Position numbers and translations under genes: made by a program
Source of the DNA: Tillus elongatus
Taxonomy: Eukaryota; Arthropoda; Insecta; Coleoptera; Cleridae
Reading direction: 5' to 3'
DNA: 64,000 bases
NCBI GenBank assembly: GCA_964006375.1
Contig: OZ023269.1
Location: 9,169,926 to 9,233,925 of the forward strand
The notes under the pieces: model-generated
Told to the model about the DNA's origin: nothing
The model's database searches: none
Seen by the model: only the letters and a program-made list of their open reading frames with translations
Part shown: positions 38,094-50,000 of the stretch, one piece after another
Layout of the letters: the number at the start of each line of letters is the position of its first letter
Position numbering within the stretch: position 1 is the first letter of the stretch

Positions 38094-41000
38094 GTTATCA
38101 AAATAAAAATAATCATGAAACGAAAGAAAAGGACCAACATTAATTCTCACAATTGGGATACTCTGATAAGTTGTTAACAAAAAGGTACCATTTGAAACGA
38201 TACACTTCAACCAAGAAGATTTTTTTGATTTTACAGACTTATAGGAACCAAATTTCTTGTAAAGACAGAAAAATTCTGAAGTAGAGGCTCTTAAATTGTA
38301 CTAATGTAAATGACTTAACTATACCAAGCCATATGGATAATTTTTTCTTTTTATATATTTCAACAACACACCACGAGGGCTTACAGCCTAAATACTATCA
38401 TACTGTGGGTGTCGACAAGGAGGAAAGAGGCAACTTGTTAATTCTGGACTTGAAGGTTTGGAGGTTCGGAGGAGAAGGGAGAACATGTGCTGGCAAGGAA
38501 TTCCACAACTTGGAAGTCCTCGGGACAAAGGAGCGGGCATAACAAAATGTTCTATGTCTGGTGACCTGGACAGTAAAAGGGTGCATTCGCTCTGTTCACC
38601 TGGTAGATCTGTTGAGGGCAGCAGGTAGAGGAACTATGGAAGAAAGCTCCTCTGAGCAGTGGCCGTGCAGATATCTATAAAAGAGAGAGAGAGGTCACCA
38701 ACGGCACATTGGTGGGCAATGGATGGCAGCCTTTGGGTAAGGGTAGGGTTACCGATGAGACGTATAGCTCTCTTCTGAATGGAGTCCAGGATAGTGAGTG
38801 TAGAAGCGAGAGCGGCACCCCAGATGTGGGAGCAGTATTCGAAGTTTGGCCTTATTTGTGAAGTATATAAGGTATAGAGATTAGCTGGTGAATTTCTTAG
38901 CAGCCACTTCCGCAATTGATGTGACATGTTGGTGCCAATTGAGATTTCGATCCACAGAAATGCCAACAAGTGAAAAGGACTCATTACTTTGAATAACTTG
39001 GTTGTTCATTGTGATGGGTCTAGGGCTGGTGTATCTCTTATGAGAAAGAACGCAAGACTGAGATTTGGTGGAGTTGAATTGTACAAGATTTCTACTTCCC
39101 CATTCTAATATTTTTTTGAGATCCACAGAGACAGAACCCTCCATGAGTCTGTGATCCTCATCTAAGTGGGCTAAAGAGACATGCTTAGAATATTGTATAT
39201 TTGAGTGGAGGGTGCTGTCGTCCGTGTAACTGTGAACTGGGTTGGATGTGCTAGAGAGGAGGTCATTGATAAAAACAGCCTAGAGAAAAATGAACAATTC
39301 AAGGAAATCAATTACAACAGACGTAGATGTCCCAGGGAATTACCGATAAAAAGACGCCATTGACTGACCTTTGCCTATTGCAGGCGACAAGAAAGCACAT
39401 CTATGGAAACTACTCACGTTATTATAGTAAATAAAATTGGTGAAAATGACTTATGTTGTATTTTTTATCGATCTTTTGGATTTGAGTCAGGTTCAAATAA
39501 CAAAGTAGGACCAAGACACTAAAAACCAAATGCATGTAGCTTTTAAAAGCCTTTTTAAAAGTTATAAAAAAATAAGTCAAATAAGTACAATTTGGAGAAC
39601 CCAATTCATCACAATACAGTCTTTTAACCCGACGATCGTTTCGCTAACAAAGCTAGCGTCATCAAGAGAATGAATAAACTAATGACGCTAACTTTGTTAG
39701 CGAAACGATCGTCGGGGCACAAAACTGTATTGTGATGAATTGTGCTCTCCAAATTGTACTTATCAGTGCTCGTCACAGGTTCTAATATTAACTCATAAGT
39801 CAAATAACTTTGAAACCTTATTTTTCACGACTTGTTGAAAGTTAAAAAATCAATTATGGGCATTGCGGATTTTTGGTTTATGCCATTTTACCCACAAACT
39901 AGAGATATATCCCTACAAAACATAATCTAAAATCAAAACACTTAAAATTCACATTTAAAGTTAATTTATGTTTCAGCTCTATTTTAGTTATTCTAGCAAC
40001 TTCTTGTTGTTCTAGTTCAAATTTCAGTAATGATATTTTGAAAGAATGAGAATGAGTACTTGTGATGAAATCTCTAGAAATTGTTTCTATCTTTTTTTGT
40101 TATATTGGTAGCAACTATTGCACTTGAAATTGAAAAATGTGATAAAGATCAGAAATAATTTTACATGATAGGGAATTTAAAAGTAAAAAACTGTATTTTA
40201 ACTGTTTCTAAATTGAATAACTAATAAATAATCAAATTTATTTATTAAAGCATGTTTATTTAAAGTATGTTTTACAAGAAAAAACAAATGAAAATCGGTT
40301 TTATTCAAGTTTTATTTGACAAAGTACTTTTGAAATTTAATTTATCTTTTGAACTTACATTTTTTTATAAATCATTGAAAACAAAATTTTTACAAATTTA
40401 CAACATAAAAGTATATACACAATATACATAATATGAAATATCTAAGAATATATAAATGATATACCTGCTTCTTGTGTGTTGGTATTTTCAGGTGTAACAC
40501 TCCCCTCACCTGTTTCCACCACCATGTGACTACCCCTTGGAGTTTGACAACCTGTGACAGTGACAGTTGACAGTTGATCATCACTAGGAGCACTAGATAA
40601 TAAATCCCACTGTCTTAGCTTCTCCCTGTCCAAAATGAAACTACCATCCCTTTTCACATCAGTTTTATACTCTATCTTTTCCCTATTTTCTAGTTCTTTT
40701 TGTTGCTTATCTTGTAGAGGCATGTTATAAAGGTTATCATTAACATATGTAACCCCACGTGTGATTCCTCTTGGAGACTTCTTTTGTATCTTTTTTATGC
40801 TTTCTCCTATACTTTCTAAGTCATCCATGGATTTAGTATGTCGTTGACTAGCAGATCTCAGTCTTTCATGCCATATCGTATCTTCCTCCCAAAGAAAACT
40901 CCCTTCACTTGCCATGTTTGAATCTCTACTTTCAACTGAGACTTCAACTACAGTACTGGAGTCTTGATTGCTTTGTGTCTCAGTACTTTCACTCAAAACG

Positions 41001-44000
41001 TTTTCAAGAAGGCCTTCTAAAGAATGTGACCTTCTCACGCTTGCTGTATCAACAAGGCTACTGTTACTTTCAAACTTATCGTCTTTTCTACCTGGATAAA
41101 TATTTCTTATTTCTGGATCAGACTGCATATTTTGTGAATCAGATATTTTCATTCTTTTAAGTGTATCAGATTCATAAATATTTTTCTTATCGATGTTGCC
41201 AGACTTATCTGTAAGATTTAGAAAATCTACCGAAACAGATCTAGCTTCAGCAGCAAGTTTGAATGTATTATCTACAGGCTTCTTATACTGGGGTCCAACA
41301 CTGTTTCTTATACAAATATCACCTTTAATTGGATTGATGATATGAGTAATGTCTTTCTTGCCACCATGCATGGCACCCCTCTGATTATTCAATGTTAAAA
41401 TAGACTGAGAACTGCCTATATGAGAAACATTCATGGATAAATCAGAATAGTAGTATGGTGCAGGTTGGCTACTAAATGAGGAATTGTTTGACTTATCTCT
41501 TTTATCTGAGAAATATGATGGCAAAGTGGATATTTCTTGAGCACTCATACTACTACTTATTCTTATAATACTAGGTGTTGAGCAATTAGATGTTTGTAAT
41601 GCACTTAATTCAGCACAAGTAGAAGCACTACTTTCAGGCCGAACAGTTTTATTCAGAAAGTCATCTGATAAAGTGGAGTGATTTTTTGTGTCGTTGGTGA
41701 GATTTCTTTGTGAACTATCTGCTTGAGGTGCACTAACTACTTCTGTTTGTTGGTAGCCTGTTATATACAAATTCTCATAATCATGATGGCTTTCTTGTAT
41801 CTTATTTTCTATATGGCCTAAATTTGTACTACCGTCCTGACTAAATAAAGTTATATTATTAATTTGTAAATCCTTCAGATACTTATCTAAATCTACATCA
41901 TCTGCAGTCTCATTAAGATTACCATTCATAGATTCTAATTCATCACAAAATTCTTCAGAAACTGGCCTCCTTTTCATCATTCTATCATAATCAGTGTTTC
42001 TTGAATGAGTTCTTATTTCAATATCCGAGTCACTATTATGAGACAGCCTACTACTGAATCGTCGATCAATGTCAGTACTAACACTGCCCATAGAAGAAGT
42101 GTCAGGATCTTTAAAACAGTTTGGTGAAACATAACTTTTCTTATTATCTAAAGAGTATGTACTTCCCCTGAATTTGTTATTTAGTTTCATAGTACTATTA
42201 AAGAACTGATCAGAATTTCGGTTTGGTTGTGGACTAAACATATATGGTCTCTCTTTCTTGTTTTGCTCAATAGAACTTAATTCTTGGGTGCTAGAAAGAC
42301 AATCATCTGTTATATCCAAATCCTCTAATGGAGGTGGAGAGGTTGGGATTGGAGGTGGTGAAACTAATTCGCTGTCTGAACTATCTTGTAATTCTGGAAC
42401 TGTCTGACTAGCACCAAGATAATACGAAGCAGGTCTAAATGTATCAGAAAGGCTAAATCTTGGATGACTTGGAGTGTCTAAAGAATCCAAATCTTTTGAG
42501 GCTTCGTCATCTGCATCAGAACTATCAGATTTATTAATTCTAAAATTGTTGCTATGTCTACTTTTTTGGGACATTAATATATCAGGTAGTTCTTTGTTTT
42601 TTGAATTGCCAGGTTGTTTTTCGGGATCTCTAAGTTCCATATAAACAGGCTCTATTTTGTTCTCGCCAAAGCAAACTATTTCATACTGTTGTTGTTCACA
42701 TAAACTTATACTTGTTGAATTTGCAAGTAATGAAACATTCATCGATTGATTCATTTCAACGTAAGGATTTTCTTCAGGCTCATTAAAAATAACTGTATTA
42801 TCACTATTATTACTACTTCTAGGTCCAAGAATGTTTTTTCTTGGTGTCATCTGCATGTAATTTTCTTCTATGATTGTATCTACATCTGTTGTAGGACTTC
42901 CAGGCTTTGAGTGGTCGTCAGGTTGTGCTTCACTGTTATTCTCATATTTCTTCTCAAACTCGGCCAGTATACTCTTAACGAGTGCTCCATTGCTCCTAAT
43001 TTCAGTAATAACAGGTGTTTGTTCAAATTTATCTGAATGCTCAGAACGTAAACTAGAAACATGCGCCATTATGGATGACTCTTTATTAAAATGAGGTTTA
43101 GAAAAGGTAGTGTTATCACAGGCAATATCGGATCCTTCAGGCTTATCTTCAAGTGTACTAGGGTTTGTTTTGTGCTTATTTTCATTCTCATGCATGTTAG
43201 GATCAGGAAGTGTTGAAGGTTTATCAAACTCCTCGGAAGTATTAGACACAGTGATAGAAGTGGATTGTGCAGGTGTAAGTGATTCAGAATTATTCGGAAA
43301 TGTGTCCAAGGTCCGTCCTGCCTGTGCGTGCACACTTTCTTTGCTTCTGTCCTCATTTTCTGAACCGACCATAAAAAATTTTACAAATTTTACATCAAAC
43401 TGAAGATCCTTTTTCCAATAAGAATAATTAATCGGTTAGTAGAAGAGTACTAGAAGTTTAGTAATTGCAACCAAAATTGTTAGTCACAGAAAGATGAGAC
43501 CCAAGTTTACAGGCAGGAAGGACCAGTGTAGACTACCCCAACTTACACCGAAAAATGTAACTAGCCAAAACTGAGAAACCCAAAATTACAATATAATTAA
43601 GCAGATAATTGAAAAGTCATTTTAGGTTTCTCGGTGAAACAATACCCAAAGTACAAGTCGGTCATTCCATGCCTAAAAAACCAATTGTTTTATGAGGAAC
43701 ATTAAAATTTTCATTGCAAAAGTATTTACTAAACAGGCGCTACATACTAAAAAGAGGAAACACATTTCAATAAGCTACCACACCTCTTTTAAATTCTAAG
43801 ACCGCATCAATAACATTTACCAATGCAAGAAAAATATAATTCAAAGAAAATAATTTAAAATTAAACCATAAGGCTAAAAAGTGAAGCTTAGTAGTTTTTT
43901 TTTCAAAAGTAAGCTAGCAGTAAATTCATTTTCCACAAACAAAGTTAAACTTAGTGCAAATATATAATTTTAGTGAGTTACAAAGTTTTAAAACAGGTAT

Positions 44001-47000
44001 ACAGAGCAATTTTCATTAAAAAATATATAGGCTAAGAACGTATCAAAAGTAAATATATTTTTATGCTTAAAAGTGGAAAAGCATTATTTTTATAGATTTA
44101 GCTTGATGGAAGCAAATTATTTTTATAGATTTAGCATGATGGAAACAAAGCATCAGGCAATACAGGAAAGTACCACATAAAAAATCTTAAGTTATCAGGA
44201 AATGTCACAGAAACTTGTTTAAATCTTACTACTATCCTTAATCATATATAAATAGTGATCATAACCTAAGTGTAAAAACGCATTAGCAAAGAACAGAGTC
44301 TATACGCGGAGGAAATGGAATGTAGATACACAAGCTAATTGAAACGTGGGAATTAGAAAAATTTAAAGAACTAACCAATAAGGTAAGTGTTAGCTGTGAA
44401 ATATTTTACAAGTGAATAATAATTGAAAAGCAGCTGCAGTAAAAGTACTGAGCCAGAAGAAGCTAGAATTGAGAGAAAATGATAAATTACATTAAAAAAG
44501 TTAAAGGTAATACAAGAACCTAACAGGTTGACTACCAAACTAAATTTTCAAATTCACAATAACATAAATTACTGCATTAGTGAATCTGCTTTGCACAAGA
44601 CGGAGCAGCTCCGCATTATACAATATTTTTTTGACATTTAATGGATGTATTTAATTATTTTTTTAAATTTCAACAACACACCACGAGGGCTTACAGCCTA
44701 AATACTATCGTACCCTGGGTGTTGACAAGGAGGAAAGAGGCAACTTGTTAATTCTGGACTTGAAGGTTTGGAGGTTCGGAGGAGAAGTAAAAACATGTGC
44801 CGGCAAGGAATTCCACAACTTGGAAGTCCTCGGGACAAACGAGCGGGCATAACAAGATGTTCTATGTCTGGTGACCTGGACAGTAAAAGGGTGCATTCGC
44901 TCTGTTCCCCTGGTAGAACTGTTGGGGGCAGCAGGTGGGGGAACTATGGAGGAAAGCTCCTCTGAGCAGTGACCGTGCAGATATCTATAAAAGAGATAGG
45001 TCACCAACGGCACGTCGGTGGGCAAGGTATGGCAGTCTTTGGGTGAGGGTAGGGTCAACGATGAGACGTATAGCTCTCTTTTGAATGGAGTCCAGGATAG
45101 CGAGTGTAGAAGCGGCAGCTGCACCCCAGATGTGGGAGCAGTATTCGAGGTTTGGCCTTATTTGTGAAGTATATAAGGTATAGAGATTAGCTGGTGAAAA
45201 GTATTTGCGAGCCCGGAAGAGGAAACCTAATTTCTTAGCAGCCGCTTCTGCAATTGATGTGACATGTTGGTGCCAACTAAGATTTCGATCCACAGAAATG
45301 CCAACAAGAGAAAAGGACTCATTACTTTGAATAACTTGGTTGTTCATTGTAATGGGTCTAGGGCTGGTGTATCTCTTATGAGAGAGAAAGCAAGACTGAG
45401 ATTTGGTGGGGTTGAATTGTACAAGATTTCTACTTCCCCAGTCTAATATTTTTTTGAGATCCACGGAGACAGAACCCTCCATGAGTCTGCGATCCTCATC
45501 TAATTGGACTGAAGAGACAGGCTTAGAATATTGTATATTTGAGTGGAGGGTGCTGTCGTCCGTGTAACTGTGAACTGGGTTGGATGTGCTAGAGAGGAGG
45601 TCATTGAGAAGAAACAAAGTAGGGGCTAAAGCTGAACCTTGAGGAACTCCTGCATTAATTTGATACAGTTTAGAGGAATGGCCATCCACAACAACAGAAA
45701 TGCTCCTGTTGGAGAGGAAATTTGCTGTCCAGGTACAAAGTTTTGGTGGTAGACCATAGGCCGGGAGTTTATTAAGTAGCGCTGCGTGCCAGACCTGGTC
45801 GAATGCTTTGGATATGTCTAGTGCGACAATCTGGTATTCACCGTGTAGTTTCATAGACTTATTCCAAGAATGGGTGACAAAGGAAAGGAGGTCGGCAGTC
45901 GATCTGCGCTGACGGAATCCATACTGCCTGTCGTGGATTAGACTGTGTTTTTCAAGAAATTTTAGTAATTCGGTATTTATATACTTTTCCATCAATTTAG
46001 AGACGACTGAAAGGAGAGAAATAGGCCTGTAGTTGCTAGGAAGCGCTTTGGATCCTTTATTGGAGATGGGTTGTACTCGAGCGGTTTTCTAGTTACTAGG
46101 GAATATGCCTTTATTGTAAGATATCTGAAACAGACGAGTCAGGACAGGAAGAAGTTCTGGGGCGCATTTTTTGAGAACATTGGCTGGGATCTTGTCAAGG
46201 CCAGAGGCTTTCCTGGTATTAAGAGAAGAGAGCATCTTTCGTACCTTTTTAGTTTTGAAAATGATATCTGTCATTTTATGCGCGACATTGGGGACTGTTG
46301 GCGGTTGAACATTTGGAGGTGGGTTGAGAGTAGAATTGCCGGCGAACAACGAAGCAAAAAGTTCAGCCTTGCCCAGGGCGGCAGGAACAAGTTCATCCCC
46401 TGAGGCAAGAGGTGGGAACGTGCTTTTGCAGAAATTATTCCCAATAGATTTAGCAAGAGTATGTATGTAGCTCGCTTTCATTGGATGTAGTTTCTAGTAC
46501 ACTTGATACACTTTCCTTCAAGCTTTTCCTTGTGGAATAATTAAATTTTTTTAGACATATTTAAGGAAGCCATACAGTCTAGGCAAGCAATTAATCCAAC
46601 TTAACCCAAAATTGTTTAAAATCCTTAAGAAGAATTATTTGACTTCACAAAATTGGTAAGTGGACAGGTATTCGTTTGAAAATATGCTATACAGATATTT
46701 AGTGAAGTGTATCCATATATTAAATACAAGTTAGAATAATAATCCCGATTCTATTTTAAAAATGATTAATAATAAATACATCAAATAGAAATCTAAATAC
46801 AAAAATTTTATCGACAGGAATGCAACTTCTAGAAATGCACAGTCTATTTGAATGAAAATAGAAAAGGTCGCAGTGAAGGTACTGAAATACGCCACTTACT
46901 ACACAGGGTGTTACATCATTGGATATTAATAATAGCGGGAGTTAATCAGTGCATAATTTAAACAAAAAAGTTCATATAAAAAATAGGTTGGTTTTCGTTT

Positions 47001-50000
47001 TATTTTTGAAATACATTTTTTTTATGAAATGACAATTATCTGTAATTCCCAAAAACTAAAAGCCAGATATTAAAATTATTTAGTAGGCTGTGGCTGTCAA
47101 ATGAATATTAACTAGTATATGTTGTATTTTTACACTTTAAAGTACTTTTGAAACTTTGGTTGAAACTACCTAGGAAACTAACAACAAACATTGTTGATTA
47201 AAAAACTGCGTTATAATTACTATTTAACAAAATATCAGTTGATTGTTAACAAATTAATAACAACTATGTAAAACAAGAAAGAAACAAAAACAAAAAATTT
47301 GACAAGCTATTAAAAAATTTCGGGATGCAGCAAGTGCGTTATAGTAGCGAATTTTCATAAGAATTGTACACTATTGTTAAACGGCATATAAGTAAAGCTA
47401 ATACTTTAAACATACACAGGCCTTGAAGATCGATTCTAGAGGTCCTAGTACGCGCACATTTGAAGAATTCTTTCAAAAGTGTTACAATTGATATCTCTCT
47501 ATTATCAAAAAAGTCTTGTGGTCTAACTCCTTTTGACAAAAATGCCCTAAACTCAATTTTCTATTAGGCTAGAGAATTAAATTTTGCTATATCTGTTGAT
47601 AGTGTAAGTCTCTTTAAAAGAAACTTGTATTACAAATATCATTAAAGTTATAAAGAAAATTTCCAGAAGGAAACTTAATTCATATTTAGAAGAGTAAAGT
47701 ACTTGCCAAATTATAAGCGTAGCAGTTATTTTTCCTTATTAATCGCCAGTATGATTTCGTTTTAGTCAACCTAATCAAACCGGTTTTTTCAATATCAGCA
47801 ATAACAAAATTATAATTTCAGACTCAAAGGTGACAAACTTATTTAGGCGTTTTAAACAAAAATGAGATCTTGTTCAAAACTTATGAAATATGTGCACTAT
47901 TGTTTCTTCAAATGTCAAAATAAAACATAAAAAACATACATTCATCGAGCTAGATTCGATCGCATAAGCTTCTGTTTATGAGGCAAGCGTGACACCTCTC
48001 AGCCATCTAGGTATACGTTGAGTAACGTTTTGTTTGCATGATACATTAGATCAGGTGCATGCCCGGGATATTATATTCAAAGTATACGTAACAATTAATT
48101 ACAGAATTAGTCCAATTACAATTGAAACACATCCCACGACTGTTTCAGTCTTATATGACGTCTTATGTTTAAGTTTGAAGATAAAAGAAACTATTTTAGA
48201 ATCATTTTTATAGAGACTTTGCTTGATTTTGTTTACATTTCTACTGTATTATGCGACAGCATAATATATCTATGCTGCGCTGTGACTGTATTTGAGGTTG
48301 TTCATAAAGCTACAAATATAGTGTCTTTTAATAATTGATTGAATCTCCCAATTCAATAACAATCACTTGGCAAATTGTTAATTTTATGTTGTCTGTCAAT
48401 TTCCATAATTCCGGCCGAGATTTCACGATTGTTGGTTCGGGTATTATGTTTTATGCCTGGTATATATTTAGTTTGGTTAGCGTTGATGTATGGTTTATAC
48501 CTGTTGTATAAATCAATCTACGTGTGTCAGTTAACTACTCTGTCTGTCAGGCATTGGACTTTAACCACTAGATTAGATTAGATTAGATTCATTGTAAGTG
48601 GGCTATTCCAGTCCCTCCACCGCGACTTTAGGTCTATTGTGGCTCACGTCTAATTATTTAAATTTCACCCATCAATTCCAGCTCCCTGTGGGAGTCGATC
48701 TTTTCTTGTGGGTGAAAGTTTGTTTTGCAGGTGTACTACCATCTGAGAGAAGTCGCTTGCCTGTTTCGAAGCTGAAAGAGAGATAACCTCTCTTCGACTG
48801 CGTCTGGAACCACTAAGTCGTCTCACTGCATGTCTTTGGGATTTTATTTTTAATTTGAAAAAAACTCTACATATTGTGTACCAAATTACTTAAAATTCTC
48901 AACATAGGTTTATTTACATTATTTCTAACCACATGTAAAGTCTCATTCCAGTTACTCTGATACTTAGAAAAATATAGCGTTTTAAAAAAGTTTTCCCCGA
49001 TTTTCCACCGGAAAAAGTTGAGGATAAAGGCTGATTAACGAACTCGACCTCGGTTTTTGCCCAAACAAGATTTTTGCCAAGTTTGATTAAAATCAAAACA
49101 TATAAAAATTTTAACGGACCTTGGTTTTAGGTTCTAGGGACACAAATTCGCGCTCATCTAAAGACATTTTTTTAAAGTTTTTAATCATGACCTCTCTATT
49201 AGAGAATTTTTCTTAATGAAAATTTGCTAAAAATGCCTTTCACCCACAAGGGAACATATCTCAGCCTCAGCCCTTTTTTTTTCATATTATCACACACTTT
49301 TTGAAGAATCTCTGAAGTATGCCCTATTGTTTTACAGAAAGTCATTATAATATTCTTCAGTTCTTCTTAAGTGCTAACAGGATTGCTGTAAACCAGAGTT
49401 TTAAAATACCCCCATAAGAAAACGTCCAATGAATTTAAATTCTAGGAGGCCATGTTTGTAGTCTACCATTATCTACCCATTGGTTATTAAATGTACGAGT
49501 TCAATATTTTGTTATTTTTACACTGAAATAAGCTGGTAATACATTGGCACATTAAGTAAGATGGACAAATCCTCTTCTGTAAACTGGTGATAATTATGGC
49601 CATTTAGTCTTGCTTGCAGAAAAAACACTTAACTGACTTCCAACTATTCCAAGTGAAACATTTTTTTAAAACTGCTCTTGAGGGTGACATTTCACAATTG
49701 CATGGGGGTTTTCTGTAGCCCAAAAATGAGTATCGTGGAAATTTCTGACCGACTTTCGTGAGATGCTAGCTTCATCTGTAACCATTATTTCACAGTTGAG
49801 CAAGGGATTTGGCGCAATCTTCCCTAAAAACCATTGACAGAAATTGATTCGCAAAGGAAAGTCTCTGGGAAATAAGGCTTGGGCGTGTTCAATATGATAT
49901 GGGTGTAACAGAAGATCGTGAAGAATTCTTTAAACTAGGTGTGAGATATTCAAGTTAGTTAAAAATTTTCTGCTTTGTTCAGGATTTTCATCGTTGTACT

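Larger units (their letters stand above)
39585..39794 (+). mobile_element. compact fold-back element 3 with hammerhead-like arms
   Basis: Two ~80-bp arms (about 39,585-39,662 and 39,681-39,765) are inverted copies separated by only about 20 bases. The right end has a one-sided extension ('gtgctcgtcacaggttc') homologous to the extensions of members 1 and 2. ATAAGTCAAATAA flanks it at 39572-39584 and 39795-39807 (13-bp target duplication). Each arm has the motif GTTAGCGAAACGATCGTC with partner GCTA(A/G)C. Confidence 0.7.

Noticed and set aside
37958..38210. Tyr/Ile-repeat ORFs on the minus strand
   Set aside because: They are translations of the TA microsatellite at 38,017-38,090.
42870..43403. 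Plus-strand ORFs of 74-97 codons over the giant exon
   Set aside because: They are antisense shadows of the long minus-strand exon, which has family context and matched splice phases.
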